A stretch of 64,000 bases of DNA from the NCBI GenBank assembly GCA_020912385.1, contig CP087207.1:372001-436000 (forward strand), read 5' to 3'. This DNA comes from Neofusicoccum parvum. Taxonomy: Eukaryota; Ascomycota; Dothideomycetes; Botryosphaeriales; Botryosphaeriaceae. Position 1 is the stretch's first letter; the number at the start of each line of letters is the position of its first letter. Below are positions 37,701 to 49,846 of the stretch, piece after piece. A program made the translations under genes and the position numbers. The notes under the pieces are model-generated. The model saw only the letters and a list, made by a program, of their open reading frames with translations. It was not told the DNA's origin and made no database searches.

Positions 37701-40700
37701 GTTGCTGCCCAGACGGCAGAAGCAGGATCTGGTACTCGTGGTATTGGTGTGACTGGCAAGGATCATAGCGTCAAGGGCGAAGGTGTCATGGTCTCCTCGG
37801 ATGAGAGTGATGACGATGACGAAGAGATGGATGAGGAGCTGTTCGGCCCCTCAGTAAAGAGGGAAGCAAAATTGGCAAGAGCAAAACTCCCCTTATTGCC
37901 ACAAGGTCCGGTCAAGAAAAAGAGGGTACAGCGGTCGTTCAAGGACATGCGCGCACGATTGGCTCCTGATTTGTCTTCATTGCACAAGACTATCCTTGGC
38001 TGGGACTATTTCCACGAGGGTGACTTTCCACCCAACTCCCGGACGGACATCTATACTCGGGTACCCAACAAGTTCCAGTCGCCCTTCGACTACAAGAATA
38101 CGTTCCAGCCGCTCCTTACGCTTGAGGCATGGCAGGGATTTGTTAAGGCGCGAGAGGAGGGCACTTTCAGGGCCTTTGAGATCAAGGTCATCAACCGCTC
38201 CAACGTTGATGCTTTCATCGAATTGTCTACAAACATGTCACATGCGGACAACAAGGAGATCTCCATCTCGGAAGGCGACATTTGTCTTTTGTCGAAGGCG
38301 CCCCAGCCGGCCAATGCGCCAGACGCGCCAAACTGCCTGGCAAGGGTCTACCGCATCACCCGTAAGAAAGCGCATCTCGAGATCTTGTACCGTCTTGTCC
38401 ACGGCTCGTCTCTGATTGCATCGCTCGTGCCCAACGCCATCATCCATGGAGTCAAGATTCAGTCGATCACTCCTCTCGAGCGTGAATATGGTGCGCTGGT
38501 GGGATTGCAGTTCTACGATCTCATGGATGAGATTATCAAGGCCAAGCCGTCACCACTCCTGAAGTACTCGGACAAGCAGCTTGAGTCGTTCAAAGAGACG
38601 TACAGTCTTAACAGGGCACAGGCGAAGGCAGTCAAGTCAGCAATCGACAATGATGCCTTCACGCTGATCCAAGGTCCTCCTGGTTCCGGTAAAACGAAGA
38701 CAATTGTCGCCATTGTCGGCGCTCTTTTGACGGATAGCCTTCGAAATGGCACGGGCACCGTCATCAACAAGCCGCAGCCTGCTGGCATGAATCCCGCTGC
38801 AGCACGTAACAACCTACCAGCACCGAAGAAACTGCTTGTTTGTGCGCCCAGCAATGCCGCTGTTGACGAATTGGTCATGCGTTTCAAGGAGGGCGTCAAG
38901 ACGACCAATGGCCAGCATCGCAAGATTTCAGTCGTCAGATTGGGGCGTAGCGACGCCATGAACATCAACGTGAAGGACGTGACTCTGGAGCAACTCGTCA
39001 ACGCCAGGCTCAATATCAACCCTGATCCGAACAGCAAGGATGCACGGGAGAAGACCGGAGAGCTCATGAATGAGCACAAGATAGTGTCGGAGAAGCTTCG
39101 AGAGGCGCGCGATAAACTTGATTCCGGAGAAGTCAAGGGTGATGAGTTGTCTAAACTCAAGGATGAGTTCGATGCTCTTCGTAACCGCAAGAGTTCACTG
39201 GGCAGGAAGATCGATGATGCTAAGGATGCTGAGGCTGGCCAGAGCCGTGCAGCCGAGCTCAACAGGAAGCGGGCCCAGCAATCCATCCTGGACGAAGCTC
39301 ATGTCATCTGCGCAACCCTCAGTGGATCAGGCCATGAGATGTTCCAACATCTGAACATTGAGTTCGAAACTGTCGTCGTTGACGAAGCCGCGCAGTGCGT
39401 TGAGATGAGTGCTCTCATCCCTCTGAAGTACGGCTGCGCAAAGGCCATCTTGGTCGGTGATCCTAAGCAGCTGCCTCCTACGGTCTTCTCGAAGGAGGCT
39501 GCGCGCTTCCAGTACGAGCAGAGTTTGTTCGTCCGTATGCAGACGAACCACCCAGACGACGTTCACCTGCTTGATACGCAATACCGTATGCATCCCGAGA
39601 TCAGTTACTTCCCGTCACAGACCTTCTACGATGGCAGACTATTGGACGGCGACGACATGGCTGGCTTGCGCGAGAAGCCGTGGCACAGCAGTATGCTGCT
39701 CGGCCCTTATCGCTTCTTCGACGTCCAAGGTCAGCACCAAGCAGCACCGAAGGGACACTCGCTCATCAACATCGCCGAGATCGATGTCGCAATGGCTCTA
39801 TACAGTCGCCTGATGAACGACTTCCAAGACTGCGATTTCCGTGGCAAGATTGGTGTCATCACACCCTACAAGTCTCAGCTCCGCGAACTCAAAGACCGCT
39901 TCTCGCGGCGATACGGCGAGTCGGTCTTTGAGAACGTCGAGTTCAACACGACCGACGCATACCAGGGTCGCGAGAGCGAGATCATCATCTTCTCGTGCGT
40001 GCGTGCCTCACCGGCGGGCGGCATCGGTTTCTTGCAGGACATCCGTCGTATGAACGTCGGTCTTACCCGTGCCAAGAGCTCGCTCTGGGTCCTGGGCAAC
40101 TCGCAGTCTCTAGTCCGCGGCCAGTTCTGGAAGCTACTGGTCGAGGACGCGCAGAAGCGGGAGCGGTACACGCAAGGCAACAACCTCATGGCCATGCTCA
40201 AGAAGCACTCGTCAAACTTCCCGGCGCCGAAGGGCGCGTTCGCAAAGCCGGTTACCAACGGCATCAAGGCGATCAAGCGCGAAGAGCCGCCGCTGCAGCC
40301 GGTGAAACAAGAGAGAAAGGGGAGCTCGTCATCGGAGAGCAGCGGCAAGAAGGTCAAGACGGAGGAACCATCGCTCCGGAAGCCGGCGCCGGTGCAGATC
40401 AAGAAGGAGAAGAAGGTCATTGACGACGACTGGGGCGACTTCTTTGGCGAGGAGCCAGGCAAGCAGGACGAGGACGGAGATGTGGACATGAAGGATGAAA
40501 CGCCGGCGGCCAACAGCAGCGTCAAATCGTCGCGTCAAAGCTCGGAAGCGTCGGCGTCGGTCGATCCTCCTTCCCGGCCGGGTTCCGCGAGCAACAGCAA
40601 CAAGAACGGCGGAGGCGGAGGTGGGCCGGCGAGACCGAAGATGGTGCCGCCGAAGCAGAAGAGGAAGGCGGATCCGTTCATGCCGCGGAATCCGAAAAAG

Positions 40701-40712
40701 CCGAGGCCATGA
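34706..40712 (+). CDS. sen1: Sen1-type RNA/DNA helicase
   Basis: Exon 1 is a 29-nt micro-exon (34706-34734) ending MGEALVNQLK-like. A 73-nt intron joins it to 34808-40712, giving 1977 residues. The first ~900 residues are helical, as in the SEN1 N-terminal domain. A charged linker with acidic runs (DESDDDDEEMDEELFGP) follows. The superfamily-1 helicase core holds Walker A GPPGSGKTKT at G1299, Walker B DEAAQ at D1535, GDPKQLPP, QYRMHPEIS at Q1601, and the late motifs DAYQGRESEIIIFSCVR and VGLTRAKSSLWVLG. The C-terminus has basic nuclear-signal-like patches (KRKADPF, PKKPRP). Sen1 unwinds RNA-DNA hybrids, terminates short RNA polymerase II transcripts and limits R-loops. The size is in the family range. 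Confidence 0.96.
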
Positions 40713-43700
40713 TTACTGGTACCAGGGAGCTATACTTGTGCGATTCTCTCAAGTTTCACAGACCCCGAAGGGAGAGGGAGGCAGCGCATCACATCACTCC
40801 GAGCATTGATCGGCGTTTACTCGTTGGAGGATGAGTATATTTGATTCCCTTTTCTTCCCCTCAGGGCGACAGCTGCGGGAAAATGAAGGAAGAGAAATAT
40901 CTGGATTTGGTTACACTGTATCATATAGGTCTTGCGAGAAGCTACCTCCTGACTTTGGAGGAGGAATAGGAAGGAAGGCAGTGCGGATGGGGACACTTGC
41001 ACAATGGTAGCTGCAGGCGGATGGTTTTTCGTCCTTTCGGACTGACAGGAAGCTGGATAGGGATTAGGGATTTCCTCGTTGCTAGGTAGCTCGTGTGTGT
41101 CGCGTGCGCGTGAGAGCTGGCTGTGTGCGCCCGTTGTGAAGTGAAGAATCGGTGGTGCCTCCTTTCTTTTTCCTCCCACATGAGAGGCAGCTCTGCCACG
41201 AGGCTCCTCAAGCTACGCTGCTACGCGGAAACATCGCACATTGCTGGACAGCAATACAACGTGCGAGATAGGAGATCTATGGCAGCCACCGCCGCCGTCA
41301 ACGACGTCTAGAGATACTCGCCACTCCTTCCTCCCACATCTCTCTGCCTGAGCGCGTGGCTGATGGGCTACCACGGGACAGCGCAGACCGCTTGTTGCCG
41401 GCGGAGAGAGAGAGAGAGGGAGGAGGAATGGGGAGGAAGCCTCCGTTGCACAAAGGCTCGCGAGCTCGTCGGCTGAGATGCTGGTGTGGTTCCACCACTC
41501 AGGGGCCCGGCCATTCGGGACGCTTCCGTACGTGCAGTGTTGGGGCCGAGAGGCAGACGAGCACGGCGGCTGCTGCTGCTGGCGGTGCTGTGCCCCCACA
41601 CCTGGCGTCACGTCGAGAAAAAGCAAGTGCTGGCAATGGGCAAAATCCCGATGGCTACCGCGATGCAGCCCGCACCATGCATGTCAGCGCGAGGCATGGT
41701 CGCTCTGCTCTGCTCTGCTCGAGTGCTTCGGCCGATGGGCCGTCGACGCTGTCTCTCTCGCTCGCCGTCTCTGCACATCTGCGCCTTCGCATCACTTGAT
41801 CCACCGGCGCTGGAGGTCGAGAAAACGCTCCGACTGGGCAATCGCTGGTCTCTACCCACGGGGCGCCGTCCGCGGATCGTCACATGCGGGCCCCAATCGA
41901 CCGGCCAGCGCAACCAACGACGGCCGAGCGATGGGAGCGCCAATACTTGCGCGTGTGGATGAACCGCAGACCTGGGAAAGGGAAGCGTCGGGGCAGCGGA
42001 CAATTCTCGTGGGGCGTTCGATGCCGTCTTCTTTAATCTCCGTGATTGCTTCTACATACGGGGGCGGGCAGGTTGCACAGGAACCACACCTCGACGCTTC
42101 CCTTTTCCTTTTTGCTGCCGATGCCGGCCCCCCCCTGTTTCAGACGCCAACGCTGCCGTTCCGTTGGATGATGCTCTGGGGGGGCGGCGGCCTGGGTCTT
42201 CCCCACGCGCCTGTCTTTCTTCCTGCACTCTTATTGCCAATGTCAACGCCCGCTCGCCGGTGCCAGGGCGCGCCAATTCCAATGGTGCCGTTGCCCACGC
42301 TCACGGGTGGCGCATACCGTGGCCACCAGTCAGCCGGCCGGCCGGCTGCAGCAGCGAAGGTTGGAGGGGGGAAAAAGCCGGCACCCGGGGTTGCCTCTCT
42401 GCTCCCTTGCGTCGGACCTGAGGCACTTCAGCCCGCGTCCGCCACGGTGATTCGTCCGAGCCGGGCCGTTGGTACCTCTCGATCTCTCTCACTCTCACCT
42501 CACCCGCCTCCTCCTTCTCTCCTACCGCCTGTCCCAGCCGCTGCCATCCTTCCCCGCCCATGACCTCCGAACTCTGATGTGAGCAGCGCGTGTGCTTGTC
42601 CCACCGCCCGTCAACCCGTTCCGGACGGGGGCGATGTCGCACCGCAGCCCTTTTGGCGCCGTGGTTGCCGCGGCGTGCTCGTCTCGTCGACGGCGTTCCG
42701 TTCTGGCTGCGCCCGCGGCCGGGCTTTTGGAGGGCTCACAGGTGAGAGGGAGGGAGAGGGGGAGAGGGGCAAGTGACCGAAGCCGTGGGCACGTAAGCGG
42801 CAGATGCTGGAGAAGAGTGACGGAGAACCGAGCTCGACGAGAGCACATGCCTTTGACCGCTGCTGCTGCTGCCGCCGCCGCCGCTGCTCGCTGCTGTGCG
42901 ACAGCCAGATCGTCCAATCCTCCGCCCAACACCCGCCTTGCGCTTTTCCTGCTCGTCTGAGGCGTGTTCCGGGAACGTGTCCGCGCGCATGCTGACGGTT
43001 GCACGGGGAAGGTGCTACGATGGGGGAGAGGCAGAGCTCAGCGAGGCGGAAGTGGCACCTGTGGGCGAAGGAATGAGCACAAAGAGCACGTTGCTTATAT
43101 TGCCGCGGCGCCGGTTTCTCCTCGCTCGCATGCTGGGGGCTAAAAAAAAAGGCCAGTGACGCTTTTGTTGCTTGATTCCCATGCACGTTCATCAGCAGAT
43201 GAGCAGGCCCGCGCCCTCGTTGTAGCCCACGCGGACGCCCAATTGCTTCCCTCTTGTCTCCGCCCACCTCGTCCTTGGCTCGTTCTGTCAATCGCCTCAG
43301 ACGTCCCGACCTACATGACCGCGCAGCTGCACGCACAGTCTGGACGCAAGCACGAGAGGACGCGGGCATATTTCACGCACGCACGAACGCAGGCGCCCGG
43401 TACAGACGACTGCTGCCCCGGCAGGGCCTCCGCATCCAGGATAAGATCATCCAAGGACAAGGACGGAAGAAAAGCAACGACCAGTGACGGGCGGGATCCA
43501 GAGATTCCAGAACGCACCGTACGCGCCGGACCAGGCCGGTGGACTCCCTCCTTCATCTCTGCCTGGGCTCCTGGCCCCAGTATCGCTCACCTGGGACTGC
43601 AAGCCTGACACCACACCGGCATCTGCTGGCTGTCACGCCGACCACCGGGGTACACTTCCCGATAAACCACCTCCAACTTACCCGTCCCGTCGTCCCGTCT

Positions 43701-43774
43701 CCCGGCAGCCGTGTTTCAACGTCGTCTTTCCCGGGACTCGCCTGAGCTGTCACGTTCTCCTCTTTGGCCGACCA
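40713..43774. other. Gene-free region upstream of the unknown-function gene
   Basis: This is about 3.1 kb with no supportable gene. Long frames exist on both strands (for example 41478-42563 +) but are rich in Arg, Ala, Pro and Ser, change character along their length and carry no motif. CT-rich and GA-rich blocks alternate (GAGAGAGAGAGAGGGAGG near 41405). The frame of the next gene stays open upstream to 43484, so part of the right end may be coding if that earlier ATG is used. Confidence 0.45.
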
Positions 43775-46700
43775 ATGCAGCCAGCCGTTGGCAGTGGTAC
43801 TACCACCACAGCCGCTACCGCCCGAGGCGCTGTCGCCACCTCTCCCAATACCAATACCGCTGCTGCCCAATTCCACCCTCAGTCCCGCTCACACCATCGT
43901 CGCAACCCATCGCCCGCCATCTTCATGAACCACACCCCCCGAACCATCGTCGCCAACGCCACAACCATCGTCACCCCTTCCCGCACTGCCACCACCCGCA
44001 GCAGCAACGCCGAGCTGCTGCACGACGACGGAGTCGACGACACCGAGGCCGCCGTCGGCGCGCTGCAGGAACCGCAGCTGATCGAGCACATCCACCTTCT
44101 GGAAGGAAAAAGCACCGCCAGCACCACCACCACCCCTGCCGACATCACCACAACCACAACCACCACCACCCGCCGCCGCAAAAACAGCCCCTTCCCCAGC
44201 GCCGCCAGCGACTCCTCTTCCTCCTCCCGCGACCGCTCCGGCTCCGGCTCCCCCTGCTGGTGGAGCCTGCCCGACCAACCTTTCTGGCCCGACCCGCCGC
44301 ACCACTGGGCCGCCGCTCCCGCCGCTCCTCCTCCCTCCTCCTCCCCAGCCCGGCCGCCGCCCCTCCTCGCTCCCACCGCAGCCGTCGTCGCCCGCAAGCC
44401 GCTCCGCGTCGACACGTCCGTCGTCGCTTCCTTCCTGGCCGACGACCGCAGACCCTCGCTGCCGGTCCGCGGTGCGAGGCCGGCGACGCGCGGGCGGCGG
44501 TTCAGCGCGGGCGAGGGAGGTGGGCGTCGCGGCGGTGGTGCGGCGATGGCGGTGCCGAGGGCGGAGGCGCAGTTCGCGCGGTTCGACCTCGCGGATTTCT
44601 TGAGGAACACCGGGCCCGAGGGGGGCGGGGGGGTGGCGGCGAAGCAGCAGCGGCAGGGCGGGAGCGGGAAGGCGGGGAGGAGGAGTGCGTTGAGGTTTTT
44701 GGGGTATAGGCGGAGGAAGAGCTTGGCGGAGAGGGTGGGGACGGTTGAGGGGTGAGTTTTGTGTTTTTTTTTTTTGTGCTTTTTGGGATGCGTTTTTGCT
44801 GACTGGCTGGTGTTTGGTAGCGGTCCTGGAGTGTCGCAGCCGCAGCCGGAGATGTTCGTGCCGGCACAAGGCGTTGTTCAGACGAAGACGAAGGGCGGTA
44901 AGGCTCACCTCTGGACTTATTTTTGACGGAGCGGAGGAGCTGACGGGATGGAAGGTACCAAATACCTACAGATTGTGACGGACCAGAGCCCTATCGACAG
45001 CCAGTCCCTGGCTAACCAATCACTCACCACGTCCAAGAGGTAAACGCTGCCCCTGGATTACTGCTCAGTGGTCGTGCAAGCTGACCAACCCAGCAACGAA
45101 ATGCTCTCCCTCAAACGGCGCTCCGCATCCCTCCCCGACAAGCTGAACAACCACAGCCTCGGCACCGACCAAATCGACACCTGGCTCTCAACCTTCGGCC
45201 GCCTGCAGGAGCAAAGTCCCGACCTCTCTTCGTCAGAAGGCGGTGGCGGCCTCGCAACCACAGACGACAAGCCCAGCCTCCCCTTACGCGTCACCAATCC
45301 ATCGGCATCGTCGGACGCGCAGTCCTCGACGGCAACCGAGAGCGTGCGCCTCGTCCCCAACAGCGAGCAACAGCCCGCAAGCAACGAGATCAAGACGAGC
45401 TACGCGGTGGCCATGGACGCCAAGGCCGCGCTGTTCAGCAACCCGCCGTCATGCCTAACCACGCCGACGGCCATCATCACGGCCGAGAGCGTGTCGCCGG
45501 TGGTGACACCCGCGGCAGAGGAAGACGACCAGCGCCGCCCCACGACGTCCGACACGGACCGGACGATCCAGGAAGACGCGTCGACGCTCCAAAAGAAAGG
45601 CCAGCAGCAGCAGCCGCCGCGCCGCCCACGCGAGAAGACCAGCAGCGAGCGGCTCGCCGGCCAGGGCATCAACGTGCGCCGCGGGCCCTCCTCGCACAGC
45701 AACAAAAAAGGGGGCGAGCACCGCGCCTCCCTGCCCGTGTCGTCGTCGGGCTCGTCGTCGACGTACTCGGCGGACGAGGCCGGCGGCGCAAACAACCACG
45801 CCCGCGTCGACTCGGTCATGACGGACACCTCTTCATCGTCGGCGTCGTCGTCCGGCTCCTCGACGTCGACCGACCGCGACGAGCTCCGCAACGGCGCGCT
45901 CCACCTCACGCGCCGCAGCCGCGACGACAAGATCCGCGCGCGCAAGCTGCGCGACCTGCAGCGGAGGAGGAAGAAGAGTAGCGGCGGCGGCGGTGCGGTG
46001 CGCCACGGCATCGACGAGATCATCACGCAGCCCCTGAACGAGGAGGAGCCGGCCGTCCCTTCTCCCGACCACCTCGAGCGCGCCCGGCTGCTCCGGCGCA
46101 AGAACGAGTCGGCGTCGCTGCGGCCCGTCTCGCTCGTCGTGCCGTCGCCGTCGGAGCCCACGGGCTACACGCCGCGCTCGGACGGCGACGGCCGCATGGC
46201 GCTGACGCCGGTCGTCACGGTCGCCGAGCAGATGCCCGTGCCGCGCGGGCGCTGCGTCAGGAAGCCGGCGAGGCTGGTGCTGCGCGACGAGCTGCCGCCG
46301 CTACATCTCCACCACCACAGGCGGAGGAGCTCGGCGGGTGCGCCTGCGCGGAGGGTCGTGGCGGTGCGGACGAGCTTGAGCGCGCCGCCCGCGGTCGTCG
46401 GCGGCGGGAGCAGGGACGACGTGGAGGCGGTGTCGGACGCTGCGCAGAGGCGGCGACGGGAGGCCAGTCCCTCAGCGGCGACGAGCAGGAGGGCGTCGAG
46501 CCTGAAGGCGGCGCCGGGCCGCGACGAGCAGCTGCGCGAGCTGCGCGCCCACCTGCACCGCGACCAGCACCTGCTGCAGCACAACCTGCCATGCGACAAC
46601 GACGACGGCCAGGTCGCCAGCCTCCCCGCACCCTCGTCGACGGGGAGAGACCATCGCGGCGCCATGCGCGACCTCCACGCCCCGCCGCCGGCGACGGCCC

Positions 46701-47179
46701 ACCACCACCCGCCCGCCTGCCGCGACAGCGTCGCCACCTCCACCAGCAGCACCAGCAACGGCTTCGGCTACTACTTCCCGCACTCGCACTCGCACTCGCA
46801 CTCGCACAGCTCGGGCAGCGGCTCCGGCACCCGCTTCTCGAACCACACGCTCGCGACGCCGTCCGCCATGTCGGTGGCGTCGGGGCCAGCGGCGGCGGCT
46901 GTGGCGTCGCAGCAACAACTGGCCCACGCGCGGAGCGGCAACGGCAAAGACGTCCTGGAGGCGCGGGTGGAGGCGCTGGAGCGGCAGAACCGGCTGCTGG
47001 AGGCGGCGCTGCAGGCGGTGCTGCGGACGAGCGGGATGCTGAATCGGTGTCCGTGCTCGACGCCCGGGAGGGAGGGGGGCGCGGGGAGCGTGGGGAGTGG
47101 TGGGGAGGGGGATGGGGAGGGGGATGGGCAGAGTGCGTTGGATGTGTATCTGGGGACGAGGATGATGGTGGGGGAGTGA
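43775..47179 (+). CDS. Large low-complexity protein of unknown function
   Basis: Four exons (43775-44751, 44821-44897, 44955-45039, 45094-47179) join in exact phase to give 1074 residues. An in-frame ATG at 43484 would give 1171; I chose 43775 for its CCAATG context and because the earlier segment reads like a leader. Most of the protein is Ser/Thr/Pro/Ala-rich and probably disordered. Ordered-looking blocks are FARFDLADFLRNTGP (about residue 268), RRSALRFLGYRRRKSLAERVG, a KGGTKYLQIVTDQ strand across the third junction, SRDDKIRARKLRDLQRRRKK, and a C-terminal coiled coil VLEARVEALERQNRLLEAAL (about 997-1016) followed by RCPC. There are no membrane segments and no catalytic motif. Function unknown. 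Confidence 0.78.
46781..46807. repeat. In-frame CACTCG repeat (His-Ser repeat)
   Basis: Tandem CACTCG hexamers within the preceding gene's last exon encode a run of about nine His-Ser residues. Copy number may vary between strains. Confidence 0.85.
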
Positions 47180-47995
47180 GGGAGGGGTTGGAGTCTTCTC
47201 GGTTGGTTTGGGGGAAGGGGGCGGTTTAATGAGTGGGTGGTGGGTTTGGAGCGTTGGGACGAATTTCTTACGGTCATTTCTTCCTCTTCTCTTTTTTTTT
47301 TTTTACCTTTTGTGGTCGTCGTTCTTTTGCTTTCTTTTTTGTACGTCTAGGATATCACGACTGGGGATGATGGGGTTGGAGGCTTATGTGCTCGACGAAA
47401 AAAAAGGGAAAAGGAGATAATTGGAATTAACTTGCTGCTTCAAGCTGTGCCAGGATGGGTCTTGTGACGTTGTGACATGGCTCTCGGGAGACAGTCTACA
47501 AGGAGAGCGAGGAAGAATTGCTTAGCATGGTGGGCAGGAAGTGGAGGCCCGCATCAACAGCCACGTCGGCGGACAGGCCAGCAGCGTCAGCAACGGCGGT
47601 CGATGTTTTCGAGGCGGGCTGTGGCTGCGGACTTGGCGAGATCTGGCGTCTAAATTTAGGCGGCGATGACCGCAGCGACGCGCCGATCAGGAACAAGGGT
47701 TCTTGCTGGCTGTCGACGTAAACACCAGCTCTCCTTTTTCCTGCCCGCCTGCCCAGCTGCTGCTCTCTCCTCTCGCTCTCTCCTCGCCTCCCCCTCGCCC
47801 TGCGACTCCCTCGCCCCAATCGCTCGTTTCGCCCCGCCAATCCCTCCGCCGCCGAAGCTTCTGCCCTCCTCGCTCGCTCGCTCCCGTCCCCGGACCCCGC
47901 CCCATCCGCCGCCGCCGCCGCCGCCCCCAGCCAGAGCTGCCCTCACTCGCTCGCACACACCCGGACACACACCTCACAGCACCACCGCCGCCGCC
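47180..47995. other. Intergenic region, promoter of gna1
   Basis: A T-rich 3' region with poly-T at 47292-47304 is followed from about 47700 by C/T-rich leader sequence (CTCTCCTCTCGCTCTCTCC) and a CCGCCGCCGCC run just before the Gna1 ATG. The Gna1 reading frame stays open upstream, but the leader composition argues against coding. Confidence 0.5.
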
Positions 47996-48650
47996 ATGTC
48001 CATCCTCTCCGACCCGAACGCCCCGCTCTTCAGCACCGAGCTCATCTCGCCCGCCGTCGCGGCCGCGCTGCCCGAGGGCTACTCGGTGCGCCCGGTGCAG
48101 CGGTCCGACTACGCGCGCGGCTTCCTGGACGTGCTGCGCGTGCTGACCACGGTCGGCGACGTCGACGAGCGCGCCTGGGACGAGCGCTACGACTGGATCA
48201 GCCGCCGCAACGACGAGTACTTCCTGATCTGCGTGCTGGACGGGCAGGGCAAGATCGTTGGTACCGGTGCGCTGATTGTGGAGAGAAAGTTGTGAGTGCA
48301 CTGAGCTCGAGGCTCGAGAGAGAGTGAGAGAGAGTGTGTGTGTTTTTGGCTGACGGGACGACCAGCATCCACAACCTCGGCCTCGTCGGGCACATCGAGG
48401 ACATCGCGGTCGCGAAGGACCAGCAGGGCAAGAAGCTGGGGCTGCGCATCATCCAGGCGCTGGATTTCGTGGCCGAGAAGGTGGGCTGCTACAAGGTGGG
48501 TTGCTGCTCTCTCCCTGTCTTTTCCATGCGGCGTTGGCTGACGTCCGGCTTCCTCGACAGACCATCCTCGACTGCTCCGAGGCGAACGAGGGCTTCTACG
48601 TCAAGTGCGGCTTCAAGCGCGCCGGCCTGGAAATGGCGCATTACTACTAG
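47996..48650 (+). CDS. gna1: Glucosamine-6-phosphate N-acetyltransferase
   Basis: Three exons (47996-48291, 48366-48495, 48561-48650) give 171 residues, the usual Gna1 length. The GNAT fold is clear: YSVRPVQRSDYARGFLDVL at the N-terminus, YFLICVLDGQGKIVGTGALIVERKF, HIEDIAVAKDQQGKKLGLRII with the acetyl-CoA-binding QQGKKLG loop, and LDCSEANEGFYVKCGF near the end. Gna1 makes N-acetylglucosamine-6-phosphate from glucosamine-6-phosphate and acetyl-CoA on the route to UDP-GlcNAc for chitin, glycosylation and GPI anchors. The ATG follows CCGCCGCC and starts MSILSDPNAPLF. The upstream frame stays open but is leader-like. Confidence 0.96.
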
Positions 48651-49846
48651 GCGCCCCGGCTGCGAGGTGGGGAGTGCGGGATGAAAGGCGATGATATACC
48701 GGGATCGAGCAGATCTGTACGACTATGATATGAAAGGATATAGACGCGTTGGTGTGAGAATATACACATAGATGGTGACAGGTCGAGGTGCTGCGCCCTT
48801 GGTCTGTTTGGAAACCTTTAAAATGCTGTCTCTTTTCTAGTGTCTGTCGATGGAAGGCTTCGCTGAGAGCAGCATATTTCGAGACTATCACAGCAGCGGA
48901 TTTGCGAGCCTGTATCACCGGCCTGTACTTGAGAGCTCAAATACTTGCGACCACTGAACATCCGCAATAGCATTTGAGAAGGAGAACTTTCTGGCACTGT
49001 CGGGATCTGGGATCTGTAAGTGATTGGAAATGATTGCATAATCCAGGCTACAGGCTCGTGTCGGGCAAGATCAGTGTTGAGATGTCATAGGCTAATATGG
49101 TGAGGCTCAGACTTCTCTCACAACATTTAGAATCGGTGAGTGAGTTGGAGGTACCACTGCTAAAGAAAAAGCTTGGTAGTCTGATTTGACGATTGTATCA
49201 CGGTATTTCATCCTGAACCATCAAGAATGTCTCCTGTCTGCCTATTTTCCCACGACAGCAAAAGGCGTAAATCACAGCTAAAGAAAGTCTTAAGCCATGT
49301 AATACGCCGCTCAGATATTCACTTTTATTCGATATCGGTATCAATCGGCATCGGTCTCGCTCATATACATCCCCCGCAGGAACAAATGCGTAGCGTTGGC
49401 TGGTCTCTGTATGACAGCATGGCAAGTGCAAAGCATCATCCGGCAGATAGACAGAATTCTGATCAGCGCAGTGTGTGAAACGTCCCCCTGTTCGTCGGCC
49501 GGGCCGACCCCGCGATTGATGCACGTCCGGGTATTTGACCAAAATGCCGAGTCCCCCATTTCTGCTGGTTCTCCGAGCCCTCAAACTCCGAAGTAGAACG
49601 CTTCTTTTAGGAAGTGCGCTAAACTCCAGCGAGCTGCTGATACTACACGCTATCCGAGAGATGTAGACACCGGCAATTCCGGCGGATCAACCCGCGGCTT
49701 TTTCCCACGCAAAGTCACCGCATCGCAGAGATAAACCTGCCCCACGGAGAACCCCGCACTTTTTACTGTGCCTTAAAGCCAAGGATCCCTGAGCCTGAGT
49801 GTTGGCTTGCGCGGCGCAATTGCCAGCATCTTGGAAAACCGCCAAC
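48651..49846. other. Intergenic region, gna1 3' end / beta-glucosidase promoter
   Basis: No gene is supportable. A 128-codon minus frame at 49198-49584 lacks an ATG start and any motif. GC content is lower than in Gna1. The last 200 bases hold several CGG triplets that may be activator sites. Confidence 0.5.
49671..49756 (+). promoter_or_regulatory. CGG-triplet cluster upstream of the beta-glucosidase
   Basis: CGG-N6-CGG at 49671-49682, immediately followed by a further CGG, and an inverted CGG-N6-CCG at 49745-49756 lie 90-180 bp before the GH3 start. Zn2Cys6 activators bind paired CGG triplets, and fungal glycoside hydrolase genes are often under such control. The spacing does not match the CGG-N8 pattern of AmyR, so no regulator is named. 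Confidence 0.3.

Noticed and set aside
41478..42563. 361-codon plus-strand frame
   Set aside because: Arg/Ala/Pro/Ser-rich throughout, no splice support, no motif, and equally long frames on the other strand; it is a product of GC-rich sequence.
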